A DNA stretch of 35,507 nucleotides from an uncultured Clostridium sp. (GTDB lineage Bacteria > Bacillota > Clostridia > Peptostreptococcales > Peptostreptococcaceae). This document shows, piece after piece, positions 1 through 7,940 of the stretch. Within the stretch, counting starts at the first letter, position 1, and each line of letters begins with the position of its first letter. The stretch is from assembly GCA_900539645.1 (NCBI GenBank), contig UQCY01000006.1:1-35507 (forward strand). The letters are read 5' to 3'. The position numbers and the translations under genes are program-made. The notes under the pieces were generated by a model. That model was not told the DNA's origin. It did no database searches and saw nothing but the letters and a program-made list of their open reading frames with translations.

Positions 1-2
1 CT

Positions 3-74
3 CCTTTCCGTAGGGGGAATGTGTTTTTGGGTGAAATCATTGTAAACCCTACCGGGGTCGAGATTCAATACTAA
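3..74 (+). CDS. possible C-terminal tail of an upstream gene (partial, doubtful)
   Basis: The third frame is open from the left edge to a TAA at 72-74 and would encode about 23 residues ending in NPTGVEIQY. The codons used (CGT, TTG, ACC, GTC, GGG, CAA) are unlike the AGA/ATA/CAG habit of the rest of the window, so this may be the end of a gene of foreign composition. The same stretch can also fold: GTAGGG at 10-15 pairs with CCCTAC at 47-52, so a structured RNA or the end of an upstream transcript is an alternative. A run of 24 open codons is weak evidence on its own. I do not recognise the protein. Confidence 0.2.
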   Translation, partial: PFRRGNVFLGEIIVNPTGVEIQY

Positions 75-115
75 ATAAGTTAACAGAGCGAAATATTTTT
101 ATAGAGGTGATTTTT

Positions 116-910
116 ATGAAAGATGGTCATATACATTCACATTATTGTCCTCATGGGACAAGTGATTCTTTTGAAATGTACATAGAAAATGCTATAAAAA
201 ACGGATATGATGAGATAAGTTTTACCGAGCATTTTCCATTACCTGATGGATTTGTAGATCCTTCTCCAGAGCAGGATAGCACACCTTCTGTTGAAGCTTT
301 TGAACGGTATTTAGATGAGGCTGAGGAAATGAAAAAGAAATATCGGGATAAGATAAAGATAAATGTCGGTACTGAAGTAGATTATCTTGAAGGTTATGAA
401 GAACAGATAAAAAATAATTTAGAAAAATACGGAAAGAGATTGGATGATGCTTTACTGTCTGTTCATAATATGAAAATTTGTGGTGAATTTGTATGTATTG
501 ATTATAGCACAGAGGAATTTAAAAGAATTTCAGATTTAGCAGGAGGAGTTGACAAGCTTTATAGAAAATACTATGAAACAGTTAAAAAAGCTGTAGAATC
601 TGATTTAGGAGAGCATAAGCCAAAGAGATTTGGGCATTTAAATCTAATAAGAAAGTTCTGCAAGGTGTTTGAGTATGATTATAGTGAACAAGATATTTTA
701 GAAGATATAATGAAAGCATTAAAAGAAAATGAATTTGAGCTTGATTTAAATGTATCTGGAATTAGAAATCCATACTGTGGTGAGATATATGTTTCAGGAT
801 ATTTAAAAGAATTAGCTGATAAATACGATATAAAAACTGTTTTAGGATCTGATTCACATACAGCTGAAACAATAGTGAGTAGAGAAGAATATGAAAAATT
901 TACTAAGTAA
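116..910 (+). CDS. PHP-domain histidinol-phosphatase-like phosphoesterase (HisJ/HisK family)
   Basis: 264 residues, close to the family length of about 265. The N-terminus carries the PHP metal-binding motif HIHSHYC (His-x-His), followed by the EHF motif near residue 40, and the C-terminus has GSDSH, the last metal-ligand motif of the family. Enzymes of this family hydrolyse histidinol phosphate to histidinol in histidine synthesis using a multi-metal centre. No other his genes are visible here, so a different phosphate ester substrate is possible. I chose ATG 116 because AGAGGTG at 103-109 is a good ribosome binding site six bases upstream; a GTG at 107 in the same frame lies inside that site. 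The gene stands alone, followed by the tRNA-Ser unit. Confidence 0.82.
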   Translation: MKDGHIHSHYCPHGTSDSFEMYIENAIKNGYDEISFTEHFPLPDGFVDPSPEQDSTPSVEAFERYLDEAEEMKKKYRDKIKINVGTEVDYLEGYEEQIKNNLEKYGKRLDDALLSVHNMKICGEFVCIDYSTEEFKRISDLAGGVDKLYRKYYETVKKAVESDLGEHKPKRFGHLNLIRKFCKVFEYDYSEQDILEDIMKALKENEFELDLNVSGIRNPYCGEIYVSGYLKELADKYDIKTVLGSDSHTAETIVSREEYEKFTK

Positions 911-964
911 TTAAATAATATTAAGAAAATAAATAGATTATAGCCGTTTCTATATTAAAAGATA

Positions 965-993
965 TTGACTAAGTTAGTTTAATAATGTAGAAT
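965..993 (+). promoter_or_regulatory. sigma-A type promoter for tRNA-Ser
   Basis: TTGACT at 965-970 and TAGAAT at 988-993 are separated by 17 bases, which puts the start of transcription about seven bases before the mature tRNA. Each hexamer has one mismatch to consensus. Confidence 0.7.
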
Positions 994-1006
994 ATAGAGA
1001 GTATTT

Positions 1007-1100
1007 GGAGAAGTACTCAAGAGGCTATAAGAGGAGCCCCTGCTAAGGGTTTAGGCTGGGTAACACCGGTGCGAGGGTTCGAATCCCTCCTTCTCCGCCA
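1007..1100 (+). tRNA. tRNA-Ser(GCU)
   Basis: The acceptor arms GGAGAAG (1007-1013) and CTTCTCC (1090-1096) pair perfectly, followed by discriminator G and an encoded CCA. The T arm is GAGGG-TTCGAAT-CCCTC. The anticodon loop CTGCTAA sits on an AGCCC/GGGTT stem and gives anticodon GCU, which reads AGC/AGU serine codons. The long variable arm between the anticodon and T arms is the class II signature expected of serine tRNA. Confidence 0.96.
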
Positions 1101-1105
1101 GTGTG

Positions 1106-1131
1106 AAGACCTTTTAAAAAGGTCTTTTTTT
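1106..1131 (+). terminator. intrinsic terminator of the tRNA-Ser transcript
   Basis: GACCTTTT (1108-1115) pairs with AAAAAGGTC (1116-1124), followed by a run of T. It begins only a few bases after the CCA end. Confidence 0.8.
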
Positions 1132-1152
1132 ATTGTAAAAATTAGTAATAAT

Positions 1153-1193
1153 AAAAAAGTGAGTAGAATTTTGGTAATCTACTCACTTTTTTA
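1153..1193. terminator. second, symmetrical terminator-like hairpin
   Basis: A run of A plus GTGAGTAGA (to 1167) pairs with TCTACTCAC plus a run of T (1178-1193) around a loop of about 10 bases, with A and T tracts on both sides. It could stop transcription in either direction. It follows the tRNA terminator by some 20 bases and may be a backup. The rest of 1201-1345 is AT-rich leader of the next gene with no further feature. Confidence 0.6.
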
Positions 1194-1345
1194 TTATATT
1201 TATAGAGATGTTATAAATAAAAACTTTTGGAATAATGACAAAATCTTTTTTTAAGAAAATTTATGATATACTAATAGAGTGTGTAAATTCTAAGTAAAGA
1301 AAAAATTAAACATAAATTAAAAGATAATGATACGAGAGGTGACTT

Positions 1346-2929
1346 ATGGACGGAAAAGGATTAAAGATTTCTGATATATTTCAGAGGACTAGAACTATAA
1401 AAAATAGGCTTATTTTGGATTCACTTATGGTCGGAATAATAACAGGTGTTGTTATAGTTGTTTATAGAATATTAGCGTCAAAATTAGCTGTATTTTTTAA
1501 TTATCTTTATGGATATGCGGATAAAAATATACTTATGATACCAGCGGTGTTTATATTACTTGCGGCATCGGCTTTTGTAGTTGCAGAATTTGTAAAGAAA
1601 GAGCCTATGATTTCGGGAAGTGGTATACCACAGTTAGAGGGAATACTTTCAAGAAAATTAAGCATAAACCGGATGAAGGTATTATTTTATAAGTTTGTAG
1701 GGGGAGTAATCTGCTTAGGAGCAGGTCTTTCTGTAGGTAGAGAGGGTCCTTCTGTTCAGATGGGTGGATGTATAGGTGAAGAATTCTCTAAAAGAGGGAA
1801 GAAGCCAGACTATGAAGAAGTGTATCTAACTACCTGTGGTGCAAGTGCAGGTCTTTCAGCAGCATTTAATGCTCCTATGTCAGGAGTTATGTTTGCACTT
1901 GAAGAAGCACATAAAAACTTTTCTCCAATGATTTTATTATCTGCTATGATTGCATCACTTACTGCGGACTGTGTTGCAAAGCAATTCTTTGGGATAATCC
2001 CATCTTTAAAATTCAATCAGTTAAATATAATGCCGATAAAATATTATTGGGTACTAATAATATTAGGAATAGCAGTAGGAATTAGTGGTGTTATATTCAA
2101 TAGTGGAATATTAAAAACTCAAAAGATGTTTAAAGAAAGTAAATTAAATAGATATGTAAAAATAATGATACCATTTTTTGTTACAGGTATTATAGGTATG
2201 ATTTCTCCAATACTTACAGGTGGGGGACATGAGCTAATAATGGAGCTTCAGAGCACAGATTTTATGCTTATGACATTAGTTGTATTTTTAGTGGTTAAAT
2301 TTATTTTTACATTTGTATGTTTTGGTTCAGGAGTGCCAGGAGGTATATTCTTCCCACTTTTAGTACTTGGTGCGCTTGTAGGAAATATAGTTGGACTTAT
2401 ATCAATAAGATACCTTGGAATTCCTACTATATATATAATGAACTTTGTTGTACTTGCAATGGCAGGACATTTTGCAGCAATAGTAAAGGCACCAATAACA
2501 GGTATAATACTAATTTCTGAAATGACGGGATCTCTTGCTCATTTACTACCACTTGCAATAGTCAGTGTAGTTGCGCAGTTGACAGCAGATGTATTAAAAG
2601 GAGAACCTATATATGAAAGCCTACTTGATAGACTTCTTGCTAGGGAACACAGTGCAAACGAATATAAAGGTGCGTCTAAACAGAAAACATTACTTGAGGT
2701 TTCAATCGATATGGATTGTATGGCTGATGGTAAAAAGATAAAAGATATAAAATGGCCAGAAACATCTTTAATAGTTGCTGTAAATAGGGGAGAAAAGGAA
2801 ATAATTCCAAAAGGTGATTTAACGCTTATACATGGCGATTTAATAACCGTAATGACCTCACAGGATAACTCTCCATACGTACTAGAGGAATTAAAAACAA
2901 TATCGACGCTTACGACTGTAAATGAATAG
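1346..2929 (+). CDS. clcA: ClC-family chloride/proton exchanger with C-terminal RCK_C-like domain
   Basis: 527 residues with about ten or more hydrophobic segments. The ClC selectivity-filter motifs are present: GSGIP near residue 93, GREGP with the external gating glutamate at E133, and GSGVPGG in the second half. An EE pair at 186-187 aligns with the internal proton-transfer glutamate of E. coli ClC (E203), which argues for an H+/Cl- exchanger rather than a passive channel. From about residue 450 the protein is soluble and resembles a TrkA-C/RCK_C domain, a ligand-binding regulatory module found on many ion transporters. GAGAGGTG before ATG 1346 fixes the start. It lies alone between the tRNA and the helicase gene. 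Exchanger function is inferred from the conserved glutamates. Confidence 0.9.
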   Translation: MDGKGLKISDIFQRTRTIKNRLILDSLMVGIITGVVIVVYRILASKLAVFFNYLYGYADKNILMIPAVFILLAASAFVVAEFVKKEPMISGSGIPQLEGILSRKLSINRMKVLFYKFVGGVICLGAGLSVGREGPSVQMGGCIGEEFSKRGKKPDYEEVYLTTCGASAGLSAAFNAPMSGVMFALEEAHKNFSPMILLSAMIASLTADCVAKQFFGIIPSLKFNQLNIMPIKYYWVLIILGIAVGISGVIFNSGILKTQKMFKESKLNRYVKIMIPFFVTGIIGMISPILTGGGHELIMELQSTDFMLMTLVVFLVVKFIFTFVCFGSGVPGGIFFPLLVLGALVGNIVGLISIRYLGIPTIYIMNFVVLAMAGHFAAIVKAPITGIILISEMTGSLAHLLPLAIVSVVAQLTADVLKGEPIYESLLDRLLAREHSANEYKGASKQKTLLEVSIDMDCMADGKKIKDIKWPETSLIVAVNRGEKEIIPKGDLTLIHGDLITVMTSQDNSPYVLEELKTISTLTTVNE

Positions 2930-2996
2930 ATATAAAAATAAGAATAGATGTAGATAATTATAATAGATAAGAATTTTAAGAAAGGAGGAGAGGTGT

Positions 2997-4889
2997 ATGA
3001 ATTTAGATAGCTTAAATAAAAATCAATTAAAGGCTGTAGAACATATAGAAGGTCCATGTATGGTTCTTGCAGGTCCAGGTTCTGGAAAGACTAGAGTTAT
3101 AACATATAGAATTGCAAATATGGTTATCAACAAAAATATTCCAGGAGCTAGGATATTGGCGATAAGTTTTACAAAGGCTTCATCTATGGAAATGAAAAAT
3201 AGATTGATGGCAATATCAAATGATGTGAGATTAGCTAAAGTTACATGTGGTACTTTCCACTCTGTATTTTTTAGGATGTTGAGATATTTTGAAAATCTGC
3301 AGCTAAAAAGTATAGTTGATGATAAAGAGAAAAGATACGCTATAAAAAATATAATAAAAAATTTAAAAATAGAAAATACAGATGACGATGAAACAATTAC
3401 TCAGATAATGACAGAGATTTCATATATAAAAAATGAGCTAATGAGTCCTTCTGATTTCAATTCGGATGTACTTACAAAAGATGATTTTACAAGAGTATAT
3501 TCTATGTATGAGGCATATAAAGAAAATGTGAGAAAGATAGACTTTGACGATATGCTCATTAGAACATATTATATGCTTAAAGAATATCCAAATAGATTGG
3601 AATTTGTTAGAAATGTATATAAATACATACTTATAGATGAGTTTCAGGATATAAATAGAGTACAGTTTGAGATTATAAGAATGATTGCAAATCCTTTAAA
3701 TAATATATTTGCTGTGGGAGATGAGGACCAGAGTATTTATGGATTTAGAGGAGCTAGACCAGATTTTCTTTTAGAATTTGAAAAGTACTTTGAAGGGACT
3801 GAGAAAATTTTTCTTGATGTAAATTATCGTTCTAAAAAAGAGATAATAGATATATCAAATAGCTTAATTAAAAACAACTTAAATAGATTTGAGAAGACTA
3901 TAAAATGTGCGTCTGGGGAAGGGGCTTCTGTTAGATATATAGAGCCATACGATCCAGAAGAAGAAGCTACATTTATAGCTAAGGAAATTCAGAAAAAAGT
4001 ACAAGAAAATGACGATGAATACAGCGAATATGCAGTCATATACAGGACAAATATACAGTCGAGAGCTCTTGTAGATGTATTTATGAATATGAGAATTCCT
4101 TTTAGTGTAAAAGATTCTGTAGTGACTATATACAGTCATTGGGCTATTTGTGACATTATATCATATTTAAAATTGGCATTAGATCCTAATAGGAATATAG
4201 ATTGGGAGAGAATAATCAATAGACCTCTTAGATATATTCCAAAAGTAGCTATATCAAAGGCAAAGGCGTCTAAAAACTTTATCGGATGCCTTATGTCTGA
4301 ATGTGATTTAAAAAAGATACAGATTAGGACTTTAGAAGAACTAGATATAGATATGGGATATATAAAAACTTTGCAGCCTAAGTACGCGATATCATATATA
4401 AGGTCCACTTTGGATTATGATAGATATATTCTGGATTACTGTCAAAATAGAAAAATTAAGCCAGCTGGAATTATAGAGATAATGAATGAATTTGAAAGCT
4501 CTGCTGTAAATTTCAAAACGATAAAAGAATTTTTAGAGCATATTGAAATGATAAAGAAAAAGGCAGAAGAAAACACTTTAAATTCGCAGCAAGATGGAGT
4601 AATATTTACTACAATGCACAGCGCAAAAGGGCTTGAGTTTGAAAATGTATATGTTATCGGAGCAAGTGAAGGAATTTCTCCACATGAAAAGACATATGAT
4701 ATTGAAGATGATGATAAAAAAGAATCTCAGATAGAGGAAGAAAGAAGACTCATGTATGTAGCGGTTACAAGAGCGAAAAATAATGTTTGTATAAGTTCTC
4801 CTAAAAATAGATACTCAAAAAAAATACAGGTATCTAGATTTGTAAAAGAGATGGAAGATACAAATAAAAGAGTAAAAATAAAGAAGTAA
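2997..4889 (+). CDS. UvrD/PcrA-like superfamily 1A DNA helicase
   Basis: 630 residues. Helicase motifs appear in order: Q-motif and Walker A (NKNQ, then GPGSGKT at 26-32), motif II DEFQD at 214-218, motif III GDEDQSIYGFRGA, motif V TMHSAKGLEFENV, and motif VI with RRLMYVAVTRAK near the C-terminus. These define a 3'-5' UvrD/Rep helicase. It is about 100 residues shorter than typical PcrA (about 720-740) and ends soon after motif VI without the long C-terminal extension, so it may be one of the small UvrD paralogues common in Clostridia rather than the essential PcrA. Role is probably repair or replication-fork unwinding. AAGGAGG at 2983-2989 gives a strong start at ATG 2997. Confidence 0.9.
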   Translation: MNLDSLNKNQLKAVEHIEGPCMVLAGPGSGKTRVITYRIANMVINKNIPGARILAISFTKASSMEMKNRLMAISNDVRLAKVTCGTFHSVFFRMLRYFENLQLKSIVDDKEKRYAIKNIIKNLKIENTDDDETITQIMTEISYIKNELMSPSDFNSDVLTKDDFTRVYSMYEAYKENVRKIDFDDMLIRTYYMLKEYPNRLEFVRNVYKYILIDEFQDINRVQFEIIRMIANPLNNIFAVGDEDQSIYGFRGARPDFLLEFEKYFEGTEKIFLDVNYRSKKEIIDISNSLIKNNLNRFEKTIKCASGEGASVRYIEPYDPEEEATFIAKEIQKKVQENDDEYSEYAVIYRTNIQSRALVDVFMNMRIPFSVKDSVVTIYSHWAICDIISYLKLALDPNRNIDWERIINRPLRYIPKVAISKAKASKNFIGCLMSECDLKKIQIRTLEELDIDMGYIKTLQPKYAISYIRSTLDYDRYILDYCQNRKIKPAGIIEIMNEFESSAVNFKTIKEFLEHIEMIKKKAEENTLNSQQDGVIFTTMHSAKGLEFENVYVIGASEGISPHEKTYDIEDDDKKESQIEEERRLMYVAVTRAKNNVCISSPKNRYSKKIQVSRFVKEMEDTNKRVKIKK

Positions 4890-4908
4890 AAAAATTTTCA
4901 AAAAATTG

Positions 4909-4937
4909 TTGACAAAATAAAATAGTAAAAGTATAAT
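4909..4937 (+). promoter_or_regulatory. consensus promoter of the T-box/ABC transporter operon
   Basis: TTGACA at 4909-4914 and TATAAT at 4932-4937, both exact consensus, are spaced by 17 bases. Transcription would start around 4944-4946, just before the T-box stem I. A promoter this strong fits control by premature termination. Confidence 0.88.
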
Positions 4938-4944
4938 AATAATC

Positions 4945-5195
4945 AACAACTGAAAGACATATAAATCCAGTGACAAAGAGAGTAGCCTATAATGGATTTC
5001 CAGCGAGTCGGAGTTTGGTGTGAGTCCGATAATGAAGTATAGAGTGAAGAGAACTTTTGAGGAGAATTCCAGAAATAATAGTATGGAATTAGGTCGCCCG
5101 CCTTAAGGGTTTGAGAGGGTAGGTAGAAATACTTATCAATAAGAGTGGTAACGCGGTTAATTCGTCTCTTAGTCTTCGGACTAAGAGATTTTTTT
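4945..5195 (+). promoter_or_regulatory. T-box leader (tRNA-sensing riboswitch), probable arginine specifier
   Basis: The conserved T-box AGAGTGGTAACGCGG is at 5142-5156, followed by antiterminator pairing of TAAGAG (about 5140-5145) with CTCTTA (5166-5171), which competes with the terminator at 5165-5195. Upstream is a stem I with an AGAG-TAG side (about 4978-4986) and, on the 3' side, TGAAG-AGA-A followed by CTTTTG that pairs back to CAAAG. By analogy with glycine T-boxes (GAAA-GGC-A before the basal stem), the specifier is AGA at 5050-5052, an arginine codon. GAG (glutamate) one base earlier is the main alternative reading. The T-box bulge TGGT implies a tRNA with discriminator A. Uncharged tRNA would permit read-through into the transporter genes. 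Confidence 0.9.
5165..5195 (+). terminator. first T-box terminator
   Basis: TCTCTTAGTC (5165-5174), loop TTCG, GACTAAGAGA (5179-5188), then seven T. The perfect 10-bp stem with a TTCG tetraloop shares its left arm with the antiterminator. Confidence 0.9.
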
Positions 5196-5252
5196 ATTTC
5201 CAAATTCGAAAGACTAAAAAGAATTCACTAATTACTACATAGTATTTAAACC

Positions 5253-5321
5253 TATCAATAAGAGTGGTAACGCGGTTAATTCGTCTCTTAGCTAAGTAAA
5301 ATTAGCTAGGGGATTTTTTTT
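5253..5321 (+). promoter_or_regulatory. second, duplicated T-box antiterminator/terminator module
   Basis: A 39-base segment at 5134-5172, containing the whole T-box and antiterminator, recurs exactly at 5253-5291. It is followed by a different terminator: TCTCTTAGCTAA (5284-5295) pairs with TTAGCTAGGGGA (5302-5313) using two G-U pairs, then eight T. The 57 bases between the first terminator and this copy hold no stem I, so the second module must either share the upstream stem I or sense only the tRNA acceptor end. After it, 5322-5439 is A-rich leader with no clear structure except the ribosome binding site AGGAG at 5426-5430. Confidence 0.82.
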
Positions 5322-5439
5322 ATTACTTAAAACTGGACAGTTGTATCTGAACTACCAATTCAGATTGGCGACAAACTACCAAAATACCAAAAAACTAAAA
5401 AACAAAAAAAGGAAAAATTAAAAAAAGGAGTGGTTTCAT

Positions 5440-6279
5440 ATGAAAATGAAAAAATTAATCAGCTTAGGAATGGCAATGGTATTATCTTTAGGCTTAGTAG
5501 CTTGCAGTGGAGGAGAAGATAAAGAAGCTTCAACTTCATCGACATCAGACAAATTAGAACAGGTAAAAGAAAGTGGAAAATTAGTTGTAGGTATATATCC
5601 AGACTACCCACCATTTGAGTTCCACTCAACAGCTAATGGCTCAGATGAAATAGCAGGAGTTGATAAAGATCTAGGAGAAGCAATCGCTAAAGAATTAGGT
5701 GTAGAGGCAGAATTCAAAGAAATAACATTTGATGGACTTATAGGAGCATTAAAAGCAGATAAAATAGATATCGTACTTTCAGGAATGTCTCCAACTCCAG
5801 AAAGAGAAAAAAGCGTAGACTTCACAGATTTATACTACACTGGTAAAAACATAGTAGCAGTTAAAGAAGGAGAAGAAGATAAAATAAAATCAGTAGATGA
5901 ATTAAAAAATCTTAAAATAGCAGTTCAGAAAGGTTCAATACAGGAAGCATATGTAACAAAACTTGGATGTACTTCTATAAAATCTCTTGAAGCTATACCA
6001 GATGTTATGACAGAACTTAAAAACGGAAATGTAGATGCAGTAGTAGTAAACGACACAGTTGGTATACTAAACATGCAGGAAATGGGTGGACTTGTTCAGG
6101 CTAACTTAGAACTTCCAGCAGGAGATTCTGAAGAAGGTATGGCAGCAGCTGTAAAACAGGACGACAACAACAAAGCTTTCTTAGAAGCAGTAAACAAAGC
6201 AGTAAACAACTTCAAAACTAATGAGTTTGAAAAATCATTAAAAGAAAATACAGATTTAGCAACAAAAGAAAATAAATAG
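5440..6279 (+). CDS. amino-acid ABC transporter substrate-binding lipoprotein (copy 1)
   Basis: 279 residues. It has a short basic start, a hydrophobic stretch and the lipobox LVAC, predicting lipid attachment at Cys22. The mature protein has the family-3 solute-binding signature for polar amino acids: YPPFEF near the N-terminus, GVDKDLGEAIAKELG, then a region ending in ATKENK. It would deliver an amino acid to the permease and ATPase encoded downstream. The T-box suggests arginine (inference). AGGAG about nine bases before ATG 5440 supports the start. It is followed by a close paralogue with a nearly identical signal peptide, and no terminator lies between them. Confidence 0.92.
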   Translation: MKMKKLISLGMAMVLSLGLVACSGGEDKEASTSSTSDKLEQVKESGKLVVGIYPDYPPFEFHSTANGSDEIAGVDKDLGEAIAKELGVEAEFKEITFDGLIGALKADKIDIVLSGMSPTPEREKSVDFTDLYYTGKNIVAVKEGEEDKIKSVDELKNLKIAVQKGSIQEAYVTKLGCTSIKSLEAIPDVMTELKNGNVDAVVVNDTVGILNMQEMGGLVQANLELPAGDSEEGMAAAVKQDDNNKAFLEAVNKAVNNFKTNEFEKSLKENTDLATKENK

Positions 6280-6361
6280 TAACATATAAAAGCTGATTTT
6301 AAATAATAACTAAAATAAAAAAATAATAAAAAAATTTATAACGTGAAGGAGAGTAATTATT

Positions 6362-7183
6362 ATGAAAATGAAAAAATTAGTAAGTTTAGGAATGGCAATG
6401 GTATTATCTTTAGGTTTAGTAGCTTGTGGTGGAGGAGAAAAAGAATCTTCTGAAGCAGCAGACAAACTAGATGCAGTAAAAGAAAGTGGTAAATTAGTAG
6501 TGGCTATGTCAGCTGACTATCCACCATTTGAATTCCATTCAACAAAAGACGGAGCAGACAAAGTTGCAGGTGTTGATGTTGACTTAGCAAATGCAGTAGC
6601 AAAAGAAATAGGTGTAGATGTAGAAGTAAAAGAAATGACATTTGATGGATTAGTAGGAGCATTAAAAGCAGACAAAGTTGATATGGTTATATCAGGAATG
6701 TCACCATCTCCAGAAAGAAAAGAAAATGTTGACTTCTCAGATGTATACTACACTGGTAAAAACGTACTTATAGTAAGAGAAGGTGAAGAAGATAAAATAA
6801 CTTCTGAAGATCAGGTTAAATCAATGAAAGTTGCAGCTCAGAAAGGTTCAATACAGGAAACATACGCTAAAAAAATAGGATGTACTGGATTAAAATCTCT
6901 TGAATCAGTGCCAGATTTAATGATGGAACTTAAAAATGGAAATGTAGATGCAGTAATAGTTAATGATACAGTTGGTTTAATAAACGTAAATCAGATAGAT
7001 GGTATAGCATTATCTAGCTTCAACTTACCAGAAGGTGACGCAGAAGAAAGTATGGCTATAGCAGTTAAAAAAGGAAACAACACAGCATACTTAGAAGCAA
7101 TAAACAAAGCAGTAAAAGATTTCGTAGCTAACGATCTTCAGAAATCATTAGAAGACAATTCAGCTTTAGCTGCTCAGGAATAA
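6362..7183 (+). CDS. amino-acid ABC transporter substrate-binding lipoprotein (copy 2)
   Basis: 273 residues, with the same architecture as the preceding gene: lipobox LVAC with Cys22, YPPFEFHS, GVDVDLANAVAKEIG, and the shared segment AQKGSIQE. The first 22 residues differ from copy 1 by one residue, and similarity continues throughout, so the pair arose by tandem duplication. Differences cluster in the start of the mature domain (VVAMSADY against VVGIYPDY) and the C-terminal lobe, which could alter ligand preference. GAAGGAG before ATG 6362 is a strong ribosome binding site, so it can be translated independently. It shares the permease and ATPase with copy 1. Confidence 0.92.
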   Translation: MKMKKLVSLGMAMVLSLGLVACGGGEKESSEAADKLDAVKESGKLVVAMSADYPPFEFHSTKDGADKVAGVDVDLANAVAKEIGVDVEVKEMTFDGLVGALKADKVDMVISGMSPSPERKENVDFSDVYYTGKNVLIVREGEEDKITSEDQVKSMKVAAQKGSIQETYAKKIGCTGLKSLESVPDLMMELKNGNVDAVIVNDTVGLINVNQIDGIALSSFNLPEGDAEESMAIAVKKGNNTAYLEAINKAVKDFVANDLQKSLEDNSALAAQE

Positions 7184-7243
7184 TAAGAAATAAATACGAT
7201 AAAGAATAAGAATTCTTTTGTAAGGGGATAGGAGAGATATAAC

Positions 7244-7915
7244 ATGAGTTTTGATTTTGTAGGACCATATTTACCAACCTTTATGAAATCGACACTAACA
7301 ACTATAGAAATATCATTTATAGCATTATTCTTCGGTTTTATAATAGGGCTTATACTTTGCTTAGCTAAAATGTCAAAAAATGGCATATTTAAAGCATTAT
7401 CAACAATATATATAGAAGTAATTCGTGATACACCACTTTTAGTACAGTTATCAATCATATATTACGGACTTCCACAGATAGGAATTAATTTCCCAAGTTT
7501 ATTTGGAATACCAAGTGACTTTATAGCAGGTGCTTTTGCATTATCTATAAACTCTGGTGCATACGTAGCAGAGATAATGAGATCTGGAATACAGTCAGTA
7601 GATAAAGGTCAGATGGAAGCAAGTAGATCTTTAGGACTTAGCTACTGGGCAACTATGAGACATGTAATAGTTCCTCAGGCAGTTAAAAACATACTTCCAT
7701 CATTAGCGAATGAATTTGTTTCATTAGTAAAAGAATCAGCAATACTATCATTCATAGGAGTAATAGACATAATGTTTACTGCTAATACAGTTAAAAATGC
7801 TACATACGATAGTTTTGGCCCATATCTTTTCGCAGCGGCAATCTACTTCGTATTAACATTTACTCTATCAAAACTAGTTGGTCTTCTTGAAAAGAAGATG
7901 GCTGCATCAAATTAA
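7244..7915 (+). CDS. polar amino-acid ABC transporter permease
   Basis: 223 residues with about five membrane segments. The HisM/GlnP-type permease signature is present: VIRDTPLLVQL near residue 63 and the EAA loop, from EASRSLGLSYWATMRHVIVP to the following QAVKNILPSLANEF, which docks onto the ATPase. Only one permease is encoded, so the transporter would use a homodimer, as in Gln/Arg-type systems. TAGGAGAG precedes ATG 7244. It is the third gene of the T-box operon. Confidence 0.93.
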   Translation: MSFDFVGPYLPTFMKSTLTTIEISFIALFFGFIIGLILCLAKMSKNGIFKALSTIYIEVIRDTPLLVQLSIIYYGLPQIGINFPSLFGIPSDFIAGAFALSINSGAYVAEIMRSGIQSVDKGQMEASRSLGLSYWATMRHVIVPQAVKNILPSLANEFVSLVKESAILSFIGVIDIMFTANTVKNATYDSFGPYLFAAAIYFVLTFTLSKLVGLLEKKMAASN

Positions 7916-7940
7916 TTATAGATAAAGGAAAGTGAGAATT

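Noticed and set aside
21..57. THF-riboswitch-like string (GGTGAAATCATTG) near the left edge
   Set aside because: Only a short loop-like string resembles that riboswitch; the stems and the downstream gene do not fit.
1007..1100. tRNA-Ser as an attachment site of an integrated element
   Set aside because: No partial repeat of the tRNA 3' end and no integrase gene are present in the window.
5134..5291. Direct repeat of 39 bases as a possible CRISPR array
   Set aside because: There are only two copies, both are T-box antiterminators, and no further repeats or cas genes are present.
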